64,000 bases of DNA from Euborellia annulipes (Eukaryota > Arthropoda > Insecta > Dermaptera > Anisolabididae). How positions within the stretch are numbered: position 1 is the first letter of the stretch; every line of letters starts with the position of its first letter. The stretch is taken from positions 62,001 through 126,000 of the forward strand of contig JAKCPI010027609.1 in assembly GCA_023213315.1 (NCBI GenBank), in the 5' to 3' direction. Under the pieces are notes generated by a model that was given only the letters and a program-made list of their open reading frames with translations, was not told the origin of the DNA and searched no databases. The translations under genes and the position numbers were made by a program. This document shows, piece by piece, positions 54,273 through 64,000 of this stretch.

Positions 54273-54773
54273 CGAGGGTCGTTCAATAAGTCCTTAGAAA
54301 AAGTTAGAAAAACATTATTTTAGATAGATTTTTTTTGTTATTTTTCAACATAATCTCCTCTTTGCTCTATACACTTTTCCAAGCGTTTCTCCAACTTTTT
54401 TAAGCCATCTAGAAAGTATGATTTCGAAAGGTAGCAAAACAGGCCAGTTCGCCTTCAAAGATCCACTGTTTTGATTGTTCCTTTGTCTCTGGCGTTTAGT
54501 AGTTTATCCACATTTCGTCTACAGTTATCTATCGACTAAGAAACTGGTCGGGACTACGACGAAAAAGTGAAACGCTCGAAACTCACTTTTTTCCATTTTC
54601 TAAAATAAACAAAAGTTTCTTACATCAATCGACAATAAAAATGACACTATGTGGTGATAACTGAGATTTTGTGAGCTGTCTAGTGGATAATAATGCTTAA
54701 AAAAAAAAAAACAAATTTCGACACTACGAGCACAATCTTGTGGATTTTCTAAGGACTTATTGAACGACCCTCG
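54273..54773 (-). mobile_element. Internally deleted mariner
   Basis: Ends CGAGGGTCGTTCAATAAGT and ACTTATTGAACGACCCTCG, flanked by TA at 54271-54272 and 54774-54775. On minus, MEKSEFRAF near 54597 is a mariner transposase N-terminus, and LEKRLEKCIEQRGDYVEK followed by a stop near 54345 is its C-terminus; one extra A shifts the frame just before. The DD34D catalytic region between them is missing. Non-autonomous. Confidence 0.9.
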
Positions 54774-54984
54774 TATTAACATATATAGACGTAAGAGAAA
54801 GTAAAAATTTGTCAACATTTCCTAGACATAGGGTTACCATAATTTATCGAGGCCAGACGACTTCCGAGTGGTCTGGGAAAATTAGGCATTGAAATATGCG
54901 TTTTAAACTATCCTGAGACGCGAAAAATATTATCAAACTTACAATTGTTAGCTTGATTTATAAGCATTTTAAATTAAAAAATCT

Positions 54985-55374
54985 GGAATACAGTACAAAT
55001 CTCCATTGGGATTCAACATTGGCTCTATGAAACGAATAGCCGGAAAGTGAATTTAAAACGAGTAGAAAGAGAGAGAAGATGAGTGCAAGTGAGATAGATA
55101 TAGGCACTGGTGCCTGTCCATCTAGGCAACCCATTTTTCTCCGAACATTTAAAGACAGAAAAAAAAAACAATAAAATTATTTTCTATTTTTGATATATTC
55201 ATGAAATTAATAAAAAAAAAAACTGAGTTACATCATCAAAGTGTACTTCAAACAATTAATACAAAATATTACTGATATACTTTTTAAAAGGTACCTAAAT
55301 AATAATTGATTTATATGAATTTCAATTTAAAAAGAAAAAGATTTAAATTCTAATACCATGGCAACCATTTCTCC
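54985..55374 (+). repeat. HPR fragment
   Basis: Middle segment from the CATTGGC...TATGAAACG part to CCATGGCAACCATTTCTCC, worn, then cut at 55374 by the inverted repeat. Confidence 0.6.
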
Positions 55375-55850
55375 TGTGTTCGGTTTAGGTTGACTACGGG
55401 GCCTCAATCTGCCTACTCCCCAAGTCGGTGTATTGGTGGTGTGTTTGGTGGATGCCTCAGAGGTCTGGGTTTGTCTCGGCCTGGGGAGTAGGCAGGTTGA
55501 GACCCCGGGAACCAAGAGCTAACACCCCGACTTGGGGAGTAGGCAGATTGAGGCCCCAAAGTCAACCCAAACCAAACACAAACACGATTACACAGAACCA
55601 ACCACTGTCCATTCCTCAGAGACAAACCCAGACCTCTGAGGCATCCACCAAACACACCACCAATACACCGACTTGGGGAGTAGGCAGATTGAGGCCCCGT
55701 AGTCAACCTAAACCGAACACAATTACACACACCCAACCTTCCTCCAGTTCTCAGAGACCAATCCACGCCTCTGAGTCATCCACCAAATTGACCTGGGGAC
55801 CAGGAAGACTGCGACCCCGTAAACAACCCCCCTCCACCATTACCTCCTAA
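55375..55850. repeat. 103-bp inverted repeat and coding-like minisatellite
   Basis: 55375-55477 and 55619-55721 are exact reverse complements, 141 bp apart. On plus, units starting GACTTGGGGAGTAGGCAG at about 55536 and 55670, with a worn third at 55789, have lengths of 134 and 119 bp. A 140-codon frame (55431-55850) reads the units as TWGVGRLRPRSQPKPNT and QRQTQTSEASTKHTTN. The frame stays open across units; I cannot say whether it was ever translated. It directly precedes a decayed hammerhead-like motif. Confidence 0.75.
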
Positions 55851-55854
55851 CTTC

Positions 55855-55905
55855 CTTCTCTCTTGAAAATGGCTCCAAAAGGAGAGCCGAAACGTCGAGT
55901 AAATC
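55855..55905 (+). ncRNA. Decayed hammerhead-like motif
   Basis: TTGAAAA stands where CTGANGA is expected; then T, stem II GGCTCC-AAAA-GGAGAGCC, GAAACGTC and GAG pairing with CTC upstream. Two core changes should abolish cleavage. The following AAGCGC-free stretch AACTTGTCTTCGCATACATC continues the element. Confidence 0.45.
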
Positions 55906-55978
55906 TCAGCACCCCACGCGACTTAACCCGAGAAAACTTGTCTTCGCATACATCCGGTCGCGGAAACCTCCAAGAACA

Positions 55979-55984
<6 letters not shown>

Positions 55985-56063
<79 letters not shown>

Positions 56064-56080
56064 TAGATAGATAGATAAGT

Positions 56081-56110
<30 letters not shown>
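55985..56110. repeat. TA and GA microsatellites
   Basis: A TA run (55985-56012), GA runs and a GATA run lie at the TA-rich terminus of the next HPR copy. Confidence 0.9.
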
Positions 56111-56114
<4 letters not shown>

Positions 56115-56705
56115 TATTGGTTTCATGTCAAAAATTCAATGTCAAGATTTTGATGGATATATACGTTTTGAGATCCCCTGAGTCCAAAAAAAGTGGTTTT
56201 CGCGACACGGTCTTTCTGTGTGTGTGTGTCTATCTGGGTTCAATTTAAATCATAAAGGAATTGAGCTAGGAGGTTGAAATCCTATATTTAAGTTAGGTAC
56301 CCCCCCTAGGGCATGAAAATAAGCTATTAAACAAAATCAGTTAAAAACTACTAGTACTTTACTGATGTGCTTTTTCAGTTTTTTTTCTATTTTCTCAAAA
56401 TTCCCTCCAACGATGTTGATTAAAATTCATAAAACAATTATTTTTTAGATGTTTTTTAAAATGTATATTCTCATTTTGCCATTGATATCTTCTGAAGACC
56501 ACTTTACTCTTGTACTTCTAGGGAGGATAGCAGAAATGATTGCTATGGTAACAAAATATAAATATTTTTCCTTATAAATTTTACATCTTGTATTCTAATA
56601 TATCGGCGGAAACTAAATATTGACAAGCCCAGAACATAACTTTCGATTACCGAAGGTAAGAAAAAGTTGTGTGCTGTGCGACAGTTACACCAGATTTTTT
56701 TTATT
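56107..56705 (-). repeat. HPR short-form copy
   Basis: TA end, short GT tract (56215-56228), body and a worn hairpin at 56636-56698 (half missing). Confidence 0.8.
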
Positions 56706-58309
56706 GAAATTTTAACCATGAAAATTAGTTTTTATTAGAATTTTACGGTTAGCGAGCAAAGGGCCCGGGCATATATCCCCCCTGCCCCCACCACCCTGTC
56801 TGCGGCCCTGATGTAGACCTTTGCTTATCACTAAAAAAAAGGACTTAACTTAGATGTTTATTTATTAGTATTTTTGTCTCTTAGCATTTTTATGCTCATT
56901 TGTATTTCGGAGAGATTTTCCTCATCTCGTTCCTTAAACTTACCGAGAAATGACTTATCTTGGGTACAGATTTGTAGGACCATAAATCGTTTTATGGAGC
57001 TTTTTAACAAACCCCTGTAGGCCTCTTGTCCCAATACACGGGGTTAGATTAGTAAGGTCTTGAATTTCGAACATTGCTGTTTTGCGAATCGATTCCCCAA
57101 CGGGTAATTTCCATCCCCTCTCCCTCTCTCTCAACCAGCAGTCTCCTCCAACAATCTTTTCCGATTAAAACAATGTTTTCGATATACTGATTTATATAAG
57201 TTTCAACAGGGGTTTGTATTTTGGTGAGGGGTTATAAATCATACTTAAACTCCCTTAGAACAGTTGTTATTCAACTTTCACAACGAATTATTATTTTTTT
57301 TATGCTCATCTTTTATAAATTAATTTTATTTTCATTGTTTTTAGATAAATCAATCATTTGTAATAATATCATCTCAATGTCACTTTTTGATCTAAATATA
57401 AGTAGAATATATTAGATCGTGTCAAAAATTCGATGTCGATCTTTTGATGGAAATAACACGTTTTTAGTAGAATCGCCTCCACAAGTGCTCGAGAGTTGAG
57501 CCTTGAGTTTAATCAACCAAACTAATCTTATACTATTAAACGAGCAATGTATGTTTGTTTGTAAGCACTCAGTCTCACAGCTCTCAAAAACGGCTCTAAT
57601 GATTTTTTTCAAATTTTAAATATACACTATTTTCGGTACAAATATGAAATCACTCTAGGTCTCACCATTGGGAAAATTCGGGTACTAATAAATTACTTTA
57701 CTGATGTACTTTTTTAGTGATTTTCCAATTTACTCAATATTCCCTTTGACTATTTCTTTCAAATTTTAAATATTTACTATTTGCGGTAAAGAAAACAAAT
57801 TACGCTAGGTCTCATCTTTGGGAAACTTTGAGTACTAGTACTTTGCTGGTGTACTTTATTAGATTTATCCACTTTTTTCGAAATTTACTTTACTGATTTC
57901 TTTCAAATTTTAAAAATTTCTTAATTGTATGTAACCTCCATAAAACGATTTATGGTCCTACAAATCTGTACCCAAGATAAGTCATTTATCAGTAAGTTTA
58001 CGGAACGAGATGAGGAAAATCTCTCCGAAATACAAATGAGCATAAAAATGCCAAGAGACAAAAATAATAATAAATAAACATCTAAGTTAAGTCCTTTTTT
58101 TAGTAATAAGCAAAGGTCTACATCAGGGCCGCAGACAGGGTGGTGGGGGCAGGGGGGGATATATGCCCGGGCCCTTTGCTCGCTAACCTTAAAATTCTAA
58201 TAAAAATTAATTTTCATGGTTAAAATTTCAATAAAAAAAATCTGGTGTAACTGTCGCACAGCACACATCTTTTTCTTACCTTCGGTAATCGAAAGTTATG
58301 TTCTGCGCT
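56626..58309. repeat. 374-bp inverted duplication
   Basis: 56626-56999 and 57936-58309 are reverse complements at about 97 percent. Each arm spans the end of an HPR, the GC-rich end of the hAT element, its ATGTAGAC duplication and 180 bp of flank. Because the arm crosses an insertion boundary, it arose as a genomic rearrangement after the hAT insertion, not as a transposon TIR. Confidence 0.9.
57000..57935. other. Spacer of the inverted duplication
   Basis: Contains HPR-like pieces (57418-57450) and two similar blocks with TTTCAAATTTTAAATATNNACTATT and AGGTCTCA at 57610 and 57760. No gene. Confidence 0.5.
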
Positions 58310-59142
58310 TATATCCTATATATAAAATATATAGAAAGAGAAAGTATTGCGATCATATCAAAAATTCGATGTCGAGATTTTGATGGATATACATGTTTTT
58401 AGGTCGCTTGTGTCCAAAAAAGTGGGTCCTGCGAATTGGTGTGTGCCCACGTTCGACGCCTATGACCTATTCAGATTTTCAGCCTAACTGTGATTGGTTA
58501 ATATTTTATGTAATTCTTTTGCACTTAACATATGTTTTGTATTGCTTTTTTGCATCAGATAGCTTTACATATGAATTTTTATCTCCTAATCCCAACGTCG
58601 TCCCAAAATGAAATTTTAATATGTTGTTTATCGTAAACCGAGGAAGCATATATATTTTGTTCATCAATTTCGGAGATGACATGTTTTGAGATATTCAAGA
58701 TCAAAGGTTAAATAAAGTCAATGACCTTAATTATTTTCATTGTTGAAATCTAATCATGTTGCACATCATTTTATAGCTTGTTTCAAGACCTTTCCAAAAA
58801 TACTTGTTTCATAGTTCTATCTTTATTAGAACAGAAGTTAGAGCCGTTTTTGTCTGCCAAGTTTTTGAAATTTTCCGAAATTTTTTAAATTAACTTTTGT
58901 TCTACTTGTGCTACAATTCTATAATTTGGCATTTTTCATTCTCTCATCATGTACAATGAACACACCAAATTTCATTAAAATCCGAGATGGTCGGGTTGGG
59001 AGCTGTGTTGATTTGAAATGAAATGACTCATAAGCAAATGTAAAACTTGTTCATTATTTGCATTACTTCTGAAGGAGACATAATAAGTGTGGAAATATGT
59101 ATAAAGTCTTTATAATAATAAATAAAATATTGAAATATAATT
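58310..59142. other. HPR end fragment and uncharacterised repeat
   Basis: 58310-58440 is an HPR terminus (CCTATATATAAAATATATAG, ATTGCGATCAT). The rest has CACCAAATTTCATTAAAATC, a phrase common in dispersed insect repeats; no boundary or gene found. Confidence 0.4.
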
Positions 59143-59324
59143 CATGGGTGTGTAACTAGGGAATTTAGCGGGGGGGGGGGGGGAGGCCAAGGGACCAGTC
59201 ATCCTACGGGGGCCTGGAAGACCTCATATTGTTTCAATTTTTCTTGGGGTGGTGAGCCTTCTGGGGGAAGGAGGCACGAACCTTCTGGAAGGCCCCCCAC
59301 CGGGTCCCCCTAGTTACGCCCATG
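59143..59324. mobile_element. hAT-type MITE, 182 bp
   Basis: CATGGGTGTGTAACTAGGG and CCCCCTAGTTACGCCCATG; same family as 41327 and 53376. A clear duplication is not seen (GAAATATA/GAAATGTG is the closest). Confidence 0.75.
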
Positions 59325-60057
59325 GAAATGTGGCCGTGTTTTTCGTTGGTTGTTATGGCATTGTTTGTTGTTTTTATAATTGAAAAAATAAAGTTAGTAT
59401 TATCCCGACGTTCTGTGAGTTATTGCTTTATCTATACGATGGCGTTATAAAGTGATGACCCCGACGTCCGTTTAACTCAAGAAGTCGCGCGCCTAGCCGT
59501 AAAAATTCGGCCGTTTTGAAGAGCCAGTCCCGCAATTTGGTTCAAACAAATCGAATCGGTGTTCATTACCTCCGGGGTAACAGCTGACGCTACAAAGAAC
59601 CAGTATCTCTTAGGGAAATCCGGGAGCTAGCTAATAATAAAATAAATGAAAAAATCTTGAAATCATTATGGATTCAAAGATTGCCCCAGCAAATCCAAAT
59701 TGTCTTATCTGCCAGTTCAAATTTAGACGAATTGGGGACTTTGGCCGACAAAATTAACGATGTAGCAGTGGCGTAGCGAGGGGGGGGGGGCAAGGGGGGT
59801 CATGATGCCCCGGGCGCTACTCACGAAGGGGCGCCAAAAGGTCCGCAAAACAAAAAATTGCTGGATTTTTGTTTTTTATTTTTATTATAATTGATTTCTG
59901 GAAAATTTTAAATGTAGTTCCAGTAAAAATAATTCTCGCCAAAAATTTTCTAGCCGAAAGCAAAATCTCGCTGAAAATTTTTTCGCCGAAAACAAACTCG
60001 ACGAAAAAAAATCTCGCCGAAAAAAATGGCCGAAAATGCGAAAAGTTTCAAAATAAA

Positions 60058-60555
60058 ATAAAAAATCTGGTGTGATTGTTGCACAGCAGACAACTTTTTC
60101 TTACCAAAGGTACTGTGCTTGTCACACCAGATTTTTTGTTTCGATATACTTATATATAGTATCCGTCGATATATTAGAAGATGTAATGAAATTTATAAGT
60201 ATGGGAAAATATCTATTTATATTTTGATACCCTGGCTTCTATCTTTCCTATGAAGTACAAGAGTAAAGTGGTCTTTATAAGATTTCAAAAGCAAAATGAG
60301 AATATACATTTTAAAGAACATCTAAAAAATAATTGATTTTTGAATTTTAATCAAAATCGTTGAAGCGAATTTTGAGAAAATCGAAAAAAAACTGAAAAAT
60401 TAACATCAGTAAAGTATTAGTAGCTTTTGGCCGATTTTGTTTAAAAGCTTATTTTCACGCCCTAGGGGGGTGCCTAACTTAAATATAAAATTTCATCTTC
60501 CTAGCTCAATTCCTTCATACTTAAAATTGAACCCATACACACACACACACAGAGA
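60058..60555 (+). repeat. HPR short-form copy, truncated at the CA tract
   Basis: Worn terminal hairpin 60061-60135, body, short CA tract at 60538-60552. The TA end is missing. Confidence 0.8.
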
Positions 60556-60639
60556 GAATATTTTTTATGCATATTTCCAACTTTTTAAATGCATAATTTG
60601 AGGCTTTTTAGTATTTTTTTTTTTATAAAAAAAACATTC

Positions 60640-60870
60640 ACACTTTTTCTCATTCACACTCACACTCACACACACATTCACACAGTCTTTTCGGAAACTA
60701 AGACCATATAAGACTTTTACGATATCCGTTATTAATGAATATATCAATTGGGGGTCCAGGCATTCTTATTTAAGCCATTTGGTATCCAAATCCAACCCCT
60801 GACCCTTAATTTAGAAGGCCAGCACTCTAGCCACTAGGCCAAGCCCGAGGGCCCGAGCCTTGCTTATAAA
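60640..60870 (-). mobile_element. tRNA-derived SINE, second family
   Basis: On minus: GGGCTTGGCCTAGTGGCTAG (A-box TGGCCTAGTGG), GTGCTGGCCTTC, GGGTCAGGGGTTGGATTT (worn B box), then a body shared with 25720-25850 including GTGAGTGTGAGTGTGAATG. Confidence 0.65.
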
Positions 60871-60903
60871 TTTCAATACATCTTCTAATATATCGACGGA
60901 AAC

Positions 60904-60935
<32 letters not shown>

Positions 60936-60938
60936 CGT

Positions 60939-61871
60939 TGTAATGTGCTTTGGTTTGTTTGAAAAGGCTGGGAATAAGGTAAATAAAATTGAGTAATTTT
61001 GATATAAATTTACTTTAATTTAAATAATGGGGTGCTTCGCTTTTGCTGAAAGATTTTTTTTTTGATACAAATGTTTACCAGAGTTATTCATTTTTTTACT
61101 TTTGAAACAATATGAAAAGATTACAATTTTGTTTACATAAAAATGTGCATATCTGTTGATAATTAGTTGGTCCATGTCTGCTGACGATGATCTTGGGGGG
61201 GGGGGTTATCCGTGGCGGGGGTCCAGCATCCAAGAAGAGTGTGGGGCCCGTTGGCCCCTCATCCGGGTAGAATATGGTACTTCTTGATGTTAGGATCTTT
61301 TGCACCTATTTAGTGCGGAGTCAACTTTAGAAGGGAATTTTGCTGGATGGTTTCCGATATGAAGGAGTTTATCTAGTAGGGGCAGGCATATTCACCTAGA
61401 GATCCCCCTAGCTAGATAGGCAAGGTTCCAGCATCCACGATGACTGAATTAGGTATAAGTGAGATAGGTTGTGTGTGTGTTCGAATGATAATGCTGAATG
61501 AGCTGAATGATCTGAATGACGAGTGATCGAATGACAAGTGCTTGAATGATGAATGACCGAATGAGAGCGGGCCCTCCGCCCAGCGCCTATATATAGGGCA
61601 CATTCTCCCTTCTTCTGCATGTATGTCATCATCGATGAGTCATCAGGGGGTGAGGGATTGTCACTCAGACTTGTGCCCATATTTGATCCGAACGAAGTGT
61701 TTTCTTTATCTTGGAGGAATGGGGGTGTTGAGGTCATCGATGAGATCACGAGGGTGGGGGGTTGCATTACATCATGCACAATTTCACAATATTAGAAAAG
61801 TTTTATTTATTGATTTTTTAAAAATCACTGATTTTAATTTATTCAAAAAGTAAATTCATTTTTCCCTTACA
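60939..61871 (-). mobile_element. Solo LTR
   Basis: 933 bp starting TGTAATGTGC and ending CCCTTACA on plus, flanked by ACGT at 60935-60938 and 61872-61875, inserted in HPR-derived sequence (CGACGGAAACTATATATA on one side, GTATGTCGACACAAAAAAT on the other). On minus a CCTATATATAGGCGC box near 61590 is a plausible promoter. A degenerate GAATGA repeat fills 61480-61565. The four-base duplication is short, hence moderate confidence. Confidence 0.6.
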
Positions 61872-63100
61872 ACGTATGTCGACACAAAAAATATTTTATT
61901 TTGGAACTTTTCGGATTTTCGGCGAGAAAATTTTCGGCGAGTTTGTTTTCGGCGAGATTTTGCTTTCGGCTAGTTTTTTTTCGGCGAGTTATACCGCCCC
62001 AATAATAATTTTGTATATTTTACATATAATATTATATGGTTTTCGAATGGGGGGAGGGGCGCTAAAAAGGTATTGTGTCCCGGGCGCGCGTTAAGCTCAC
62101 TACGCCACTGCGATGTAGTTGAAAATCATTCATGCCGTGGAAAAGCAAGAGAAATCGGAGAGCCATTTAGGGGAGAGACTAGCTAATTTAGAGACACAAA
62201 TAGAAAAACTCTATAGAGATGAGAAATTTACCGCGCGTAAGATCTCCTTCTCGGGAGCGCTCAGAGTCACCAAGATACCGTATATATAGGAGTAGATTTA
62301 TTGAAAACTATTGCTGGTACCACGCAAGATTTGGGAGAAACGCCAGGCAGTGTGTTCCCCCATGCACATAAGCGAATAATAAAAAAAAAAACTAGGCGGT
62401 CGGCCTCAAGAGGCGGATTGTGTCCAGGGCCAGAAATCGTTCCGCTTTTTTCTCACGGATGCCTTAACCAGCATTAGATTTTTAATCGACACAGGCCCAG
62501 AAATATCCATATCGCCAGTCAAATGTAAAGCAATTTCAACCTCTTTTAAGTCATTCTTATTATAAGCGGCAAATGGAAGTCGAATAAATACGTTTGGAGT
62601 CAAAATTTTGTAGTTAAAGTTAGGTCTTCGGCGTTCCTTTGACTGGAGTTCATATTAGCTGATGTGTCCAAGGCAATATCAGGAGCGGACTTTCTCATAC
62701 ATTATGGCCTCAATGGATCTTCGAAAACAATGTCTTATCGACAGTACGAAGTGCTTAGTCGCTCCAGCTCAGGTAGCATGTGAAAGAGAAAGTATTTTGA
62801 CTCTAGAAGGGGATATACCGTTTCTTAAGCTCTTGAAACAATATAAAACCATTACGTTGCCATTCTCAAAGCTCAGGAGCGTGAAGCATAATGTAACCCA
62901 TTACATAGAAACCCGAGGTCCTCCAGTATTCTCGAAAGCTCGAAGGCAAGGCCCAGACAAATTGAAGGCTGCAAAAAGAGTTTGATTACATGATGAAAGA
63001 GGGGTTATCTCGACCGTCGAAGAGCTGAACTACAAGCCTATTTTGTTAACAGAATATTTGCCCAGTGAATTTCGAAAGTTGATCGAATGCACTAAAAAAA

Positions 63101-63836
63101 AAAATTATATTCCACCGAAAAAAATTTAAAAAAAAAAAAAATTCTGAACGAAATAGTCGGCGGCGTAAGAGATGTAGATTTATAATTTACAATGGTTAAA
63201 TAAAAATAGGACGAATTTCTTTCATCTAATCCAATAATCCTCTTTGTTAATCAATTTTTCAATTCCTACCGAATTTGAAATATCTTTATAAAGTAAGCAA
63301 GAGCAAGTGCTAAAAAAACCTCTCTGAAATATAATAATTCAACAACACGATCTTATTTATTTTCAATTTTATTTCTTATTTGTTTCAATACTGAACATTT
63401 TTTTTTTTTCTTTCTTTTTTTTCATTTCTTTTCAATTCTATCAATCTCTTCAAATGGCTTACCATTGATCGTTTAAAATGACGTGACAATTTCGTTTTAA
63501 CCTTAAATACACTTTTTATTTTTTTTTAATTCACTTTTGGTCCATTTCAATTATTTTTCAAATTAAATCTTTTGTATTTACTGTGTAGTAGAATAGCTGG
63601 ATTTCGTTAATTATTTTTTTCATTAAATTACTAATTATTAAATATATTAAAACAGAGTTTCTCTTGAATATATAAATAGCAGAATATATAATTATTTTAA
63701 ACAGTTTGTTGATATGACAGAATCCAATATAGAAAAAATGTTCGGGAATTCCCCACTTAGACCATCACGATGAGCCAAGAATTATTAAGCATATGTAGAG
63801 GTCTCTTCTAACCAATCAGAAAGCTTGTTTCGGACC
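63101..63836. other. Spacer, no gene
   Basis: AT-rich, T-run-rich sequence; nothing recognised. Confidence 0.55.
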
Positions 63837-63866
63837 AGTGGCGTAACTAAATTTTTTAGGCCCACA
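63837..63866 (+). mobile_element. hAT-type end
   Basis: CAGTGGCGTAACTAAATT; the rest of the element is outside the window or lost. Confidence 0.4.
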
Positions 63867-63869
63867 ATA

Positions 63870-64000
63870 AGAGGATAAAGGAGCAAGCAGCCAAGTAGTT
63901 AGTCTCCACGAAATGAAACTCTCTATTGAGGAAACCGTTTCGGTTTTAATGAAATATAACCATCATCAGTCCATTTATCGAGAGTGTGAGCTCAAATGAC
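63870..64000 (-). mobile_element. Hammerhead-like element, single arm at window edge
   Basis: Related to the arms at 11.2-11.8 kb (GCAGCCAAGTAG, CACGAAATGAAACTC, CATCAGTCCATT). A partner arm, if any, lies beyond base 64000. Confidence 0.55.
63919..63984 (-). ncRNA. Hammerhead-like ribozyme motif
   Basis: On minus: CTCTC, a loop, GGA, CTGATGA, T, stem II GGTT...AACC, GAAA, CGG, TT, TCC, a loop, GAGAG. Stem I is in two blocks (GGA/TCC and CTCTC/GAGAG) separated by an internal loop, as in natural type I hammerheads. One unpaired T lies before stem II. Confidence 0.5.

Larger units (their letters stand above)
53058..54802 (+). repeat. HPR short-form copy broken by four insertions
   Basis: HPR sequence at 53058-53375, 53583-53669, 53854-53966, 54252-54272 and 54774-54802. 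It starts with a worn terminal hairpin (53060-53146) and ends GACGTAAGAGAAAGT. The breaks are two hAT MITEs, the hammerhead foldback and a mariner, three of them with clear duplications. Confidence 0.85.
52881..56810. mobile_element. hAT element, 3.9 kb with passengers
   Basis: CAGGGCAGCAGTCAG and CCTGTCTGCGGCCCTG form a TIR, flanked by the perfect duplication ATGTAGAC at 52873-52880 and 56811-56818. GGGCCCCGG-type GC blocks follow both ends. Most of the interior is later insertions (HPR copies and what they carry). No transposase seen. Confidence 0.85.
59766..62110. mobile_element. hAT element, 2.3 kb with passengers
   Basis: CAGTGGCGTAGCGAGGG and CTCACTACGCCACTG, perfect duplication CGATGTAG at 59758-59765 and 62111-62118. 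Both ends have GGGCGC-type blocks and TCGGCGAGATTTTGCTTTCG-like subterminal repeats facing each other (59935-60030 and 61918-61992). Removing it rejoins the gypsy gag frame. Passengers: HPR, SINE, solo LTR. Confidence 0.95.
59395..63100 (+). pseudogene. gag-pol: Ty3/gypsy gag-pol relic split by a hAT element
   Basis: After GTGATGACCCCGACGTCCG, gag begins: EVARLAVKIRPF, a TGA at 59517 (usually Trp), AIWFKQIESVFITSGVTADA; later IQRLPQQIQIVLSASSNLDE and GTLADKINDV (59675-59765). The hAT element intervenes. It resumes at 62119 and gives CWYHARFGRNARQC with PPC, the protease motif FLIDTGPEISISP (62480-62517; DTG intact), and 62662-62985 with LIDSTK, HNVTHYIETRGPPVF and KLKAAK, the lead into RT. 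RT itself is absent. Many shifts and stops: dead. Confidence 0.85.

Noticed and set aside
55863..56126. Small proteins ending in Tyr-Ile or Arg-Glu repeats
   Set aside because: They run into TA and GA microsatellites; the conserved part is the hammerhead-like element, not a gene.
61408..61779. 123-codon minus-strand ORF with His/Ser repeats
   Set aside because: Derived from the GAATGA-type repeat inside the candidate solo LTR.

Overview
The window is animal nuclear DNA, AT-rich and almost wholly made of transposable elements. No host gene, rRNA gene, functional tRNA gene or CRISPR array could be supported. The mix of CR1-like, Jockey-like and RTE non-LTR retrotransposons, Ty3/gypsy LTR elements, mariner, piggyBac, many hAT-type MITEs and tRNA-derived SINEs fits an invertebrate, most likely an arthropod; nothing in the sequence fixes the species. 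The only long intact reading frame is the 941-codon ORF2 of a CR1-like element at 44110-46935 (minus).

Layout. 0-11 kb: an RTE 3' relic, a palindromic TA-flanked MITE, copies of a hairpin-ended repeat family (called HPR here), and a gypsy gag relic with a primer binding site. 11-15 kb: paired inverted copies of a hammerhead-like element, then a hAT element (8-bp duplication ATATTAAT) carrying two HPR copies and another insertion. 15-25 kb: two CR1-like relics; one was invaded by an internally deleted piggyBac and by a 2.76-kb TA-flanked transposon, the other by a reversed CR1 fragment. 26.7-31 kb: a three-layer nest, hAT inside a gypsy LTR, gypsy inside another transposon. 31-43 kb: Jockey-like RT relic, a TTAA-flanked 2.1-kb element, a full-length HPR, SINEs and further MITEs. 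43.5-51 kb: an HPR element split by two head-to-tail CR1 copies, one of them a chimera of two CR1-like families. 52.9-56.8 kb: a 3.9-kb hAT composite (duplication ATGTAGAC) whose HPR passenger carries four later insertions. 56.6-58.3 kb: a 374-bp inverted duplication. 59.4-63.1 kb: a gypsy gag-pol relic split by a 2.3-kb hAT element, which itself holds an HPR, a SINE and a solo LTR.

Whole-window patterns. (1) A compact motif CTGANGA-N-stem-GAAA with a closing stem I, resembling a minimal type I hammerhead ribozyme, occurs at 11.2, 18.5, 54.1 and 63.9 kb, with a decayed form at 55.9 kb; at three of these places the element is an inverted pair. (2) HPR, with a terminal hairpin of about 40-bp arms and an internal CA tract, is the most abundant repeat. 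(3) Nested target-site duplications give a relative order of many insertions. (4) Six perfect TGACGTCA sites occur, three of them close upstream of TATA-like boxes in LTR-like blocks. Boundaries, family names and duplications were read by eye; identities are estimates.
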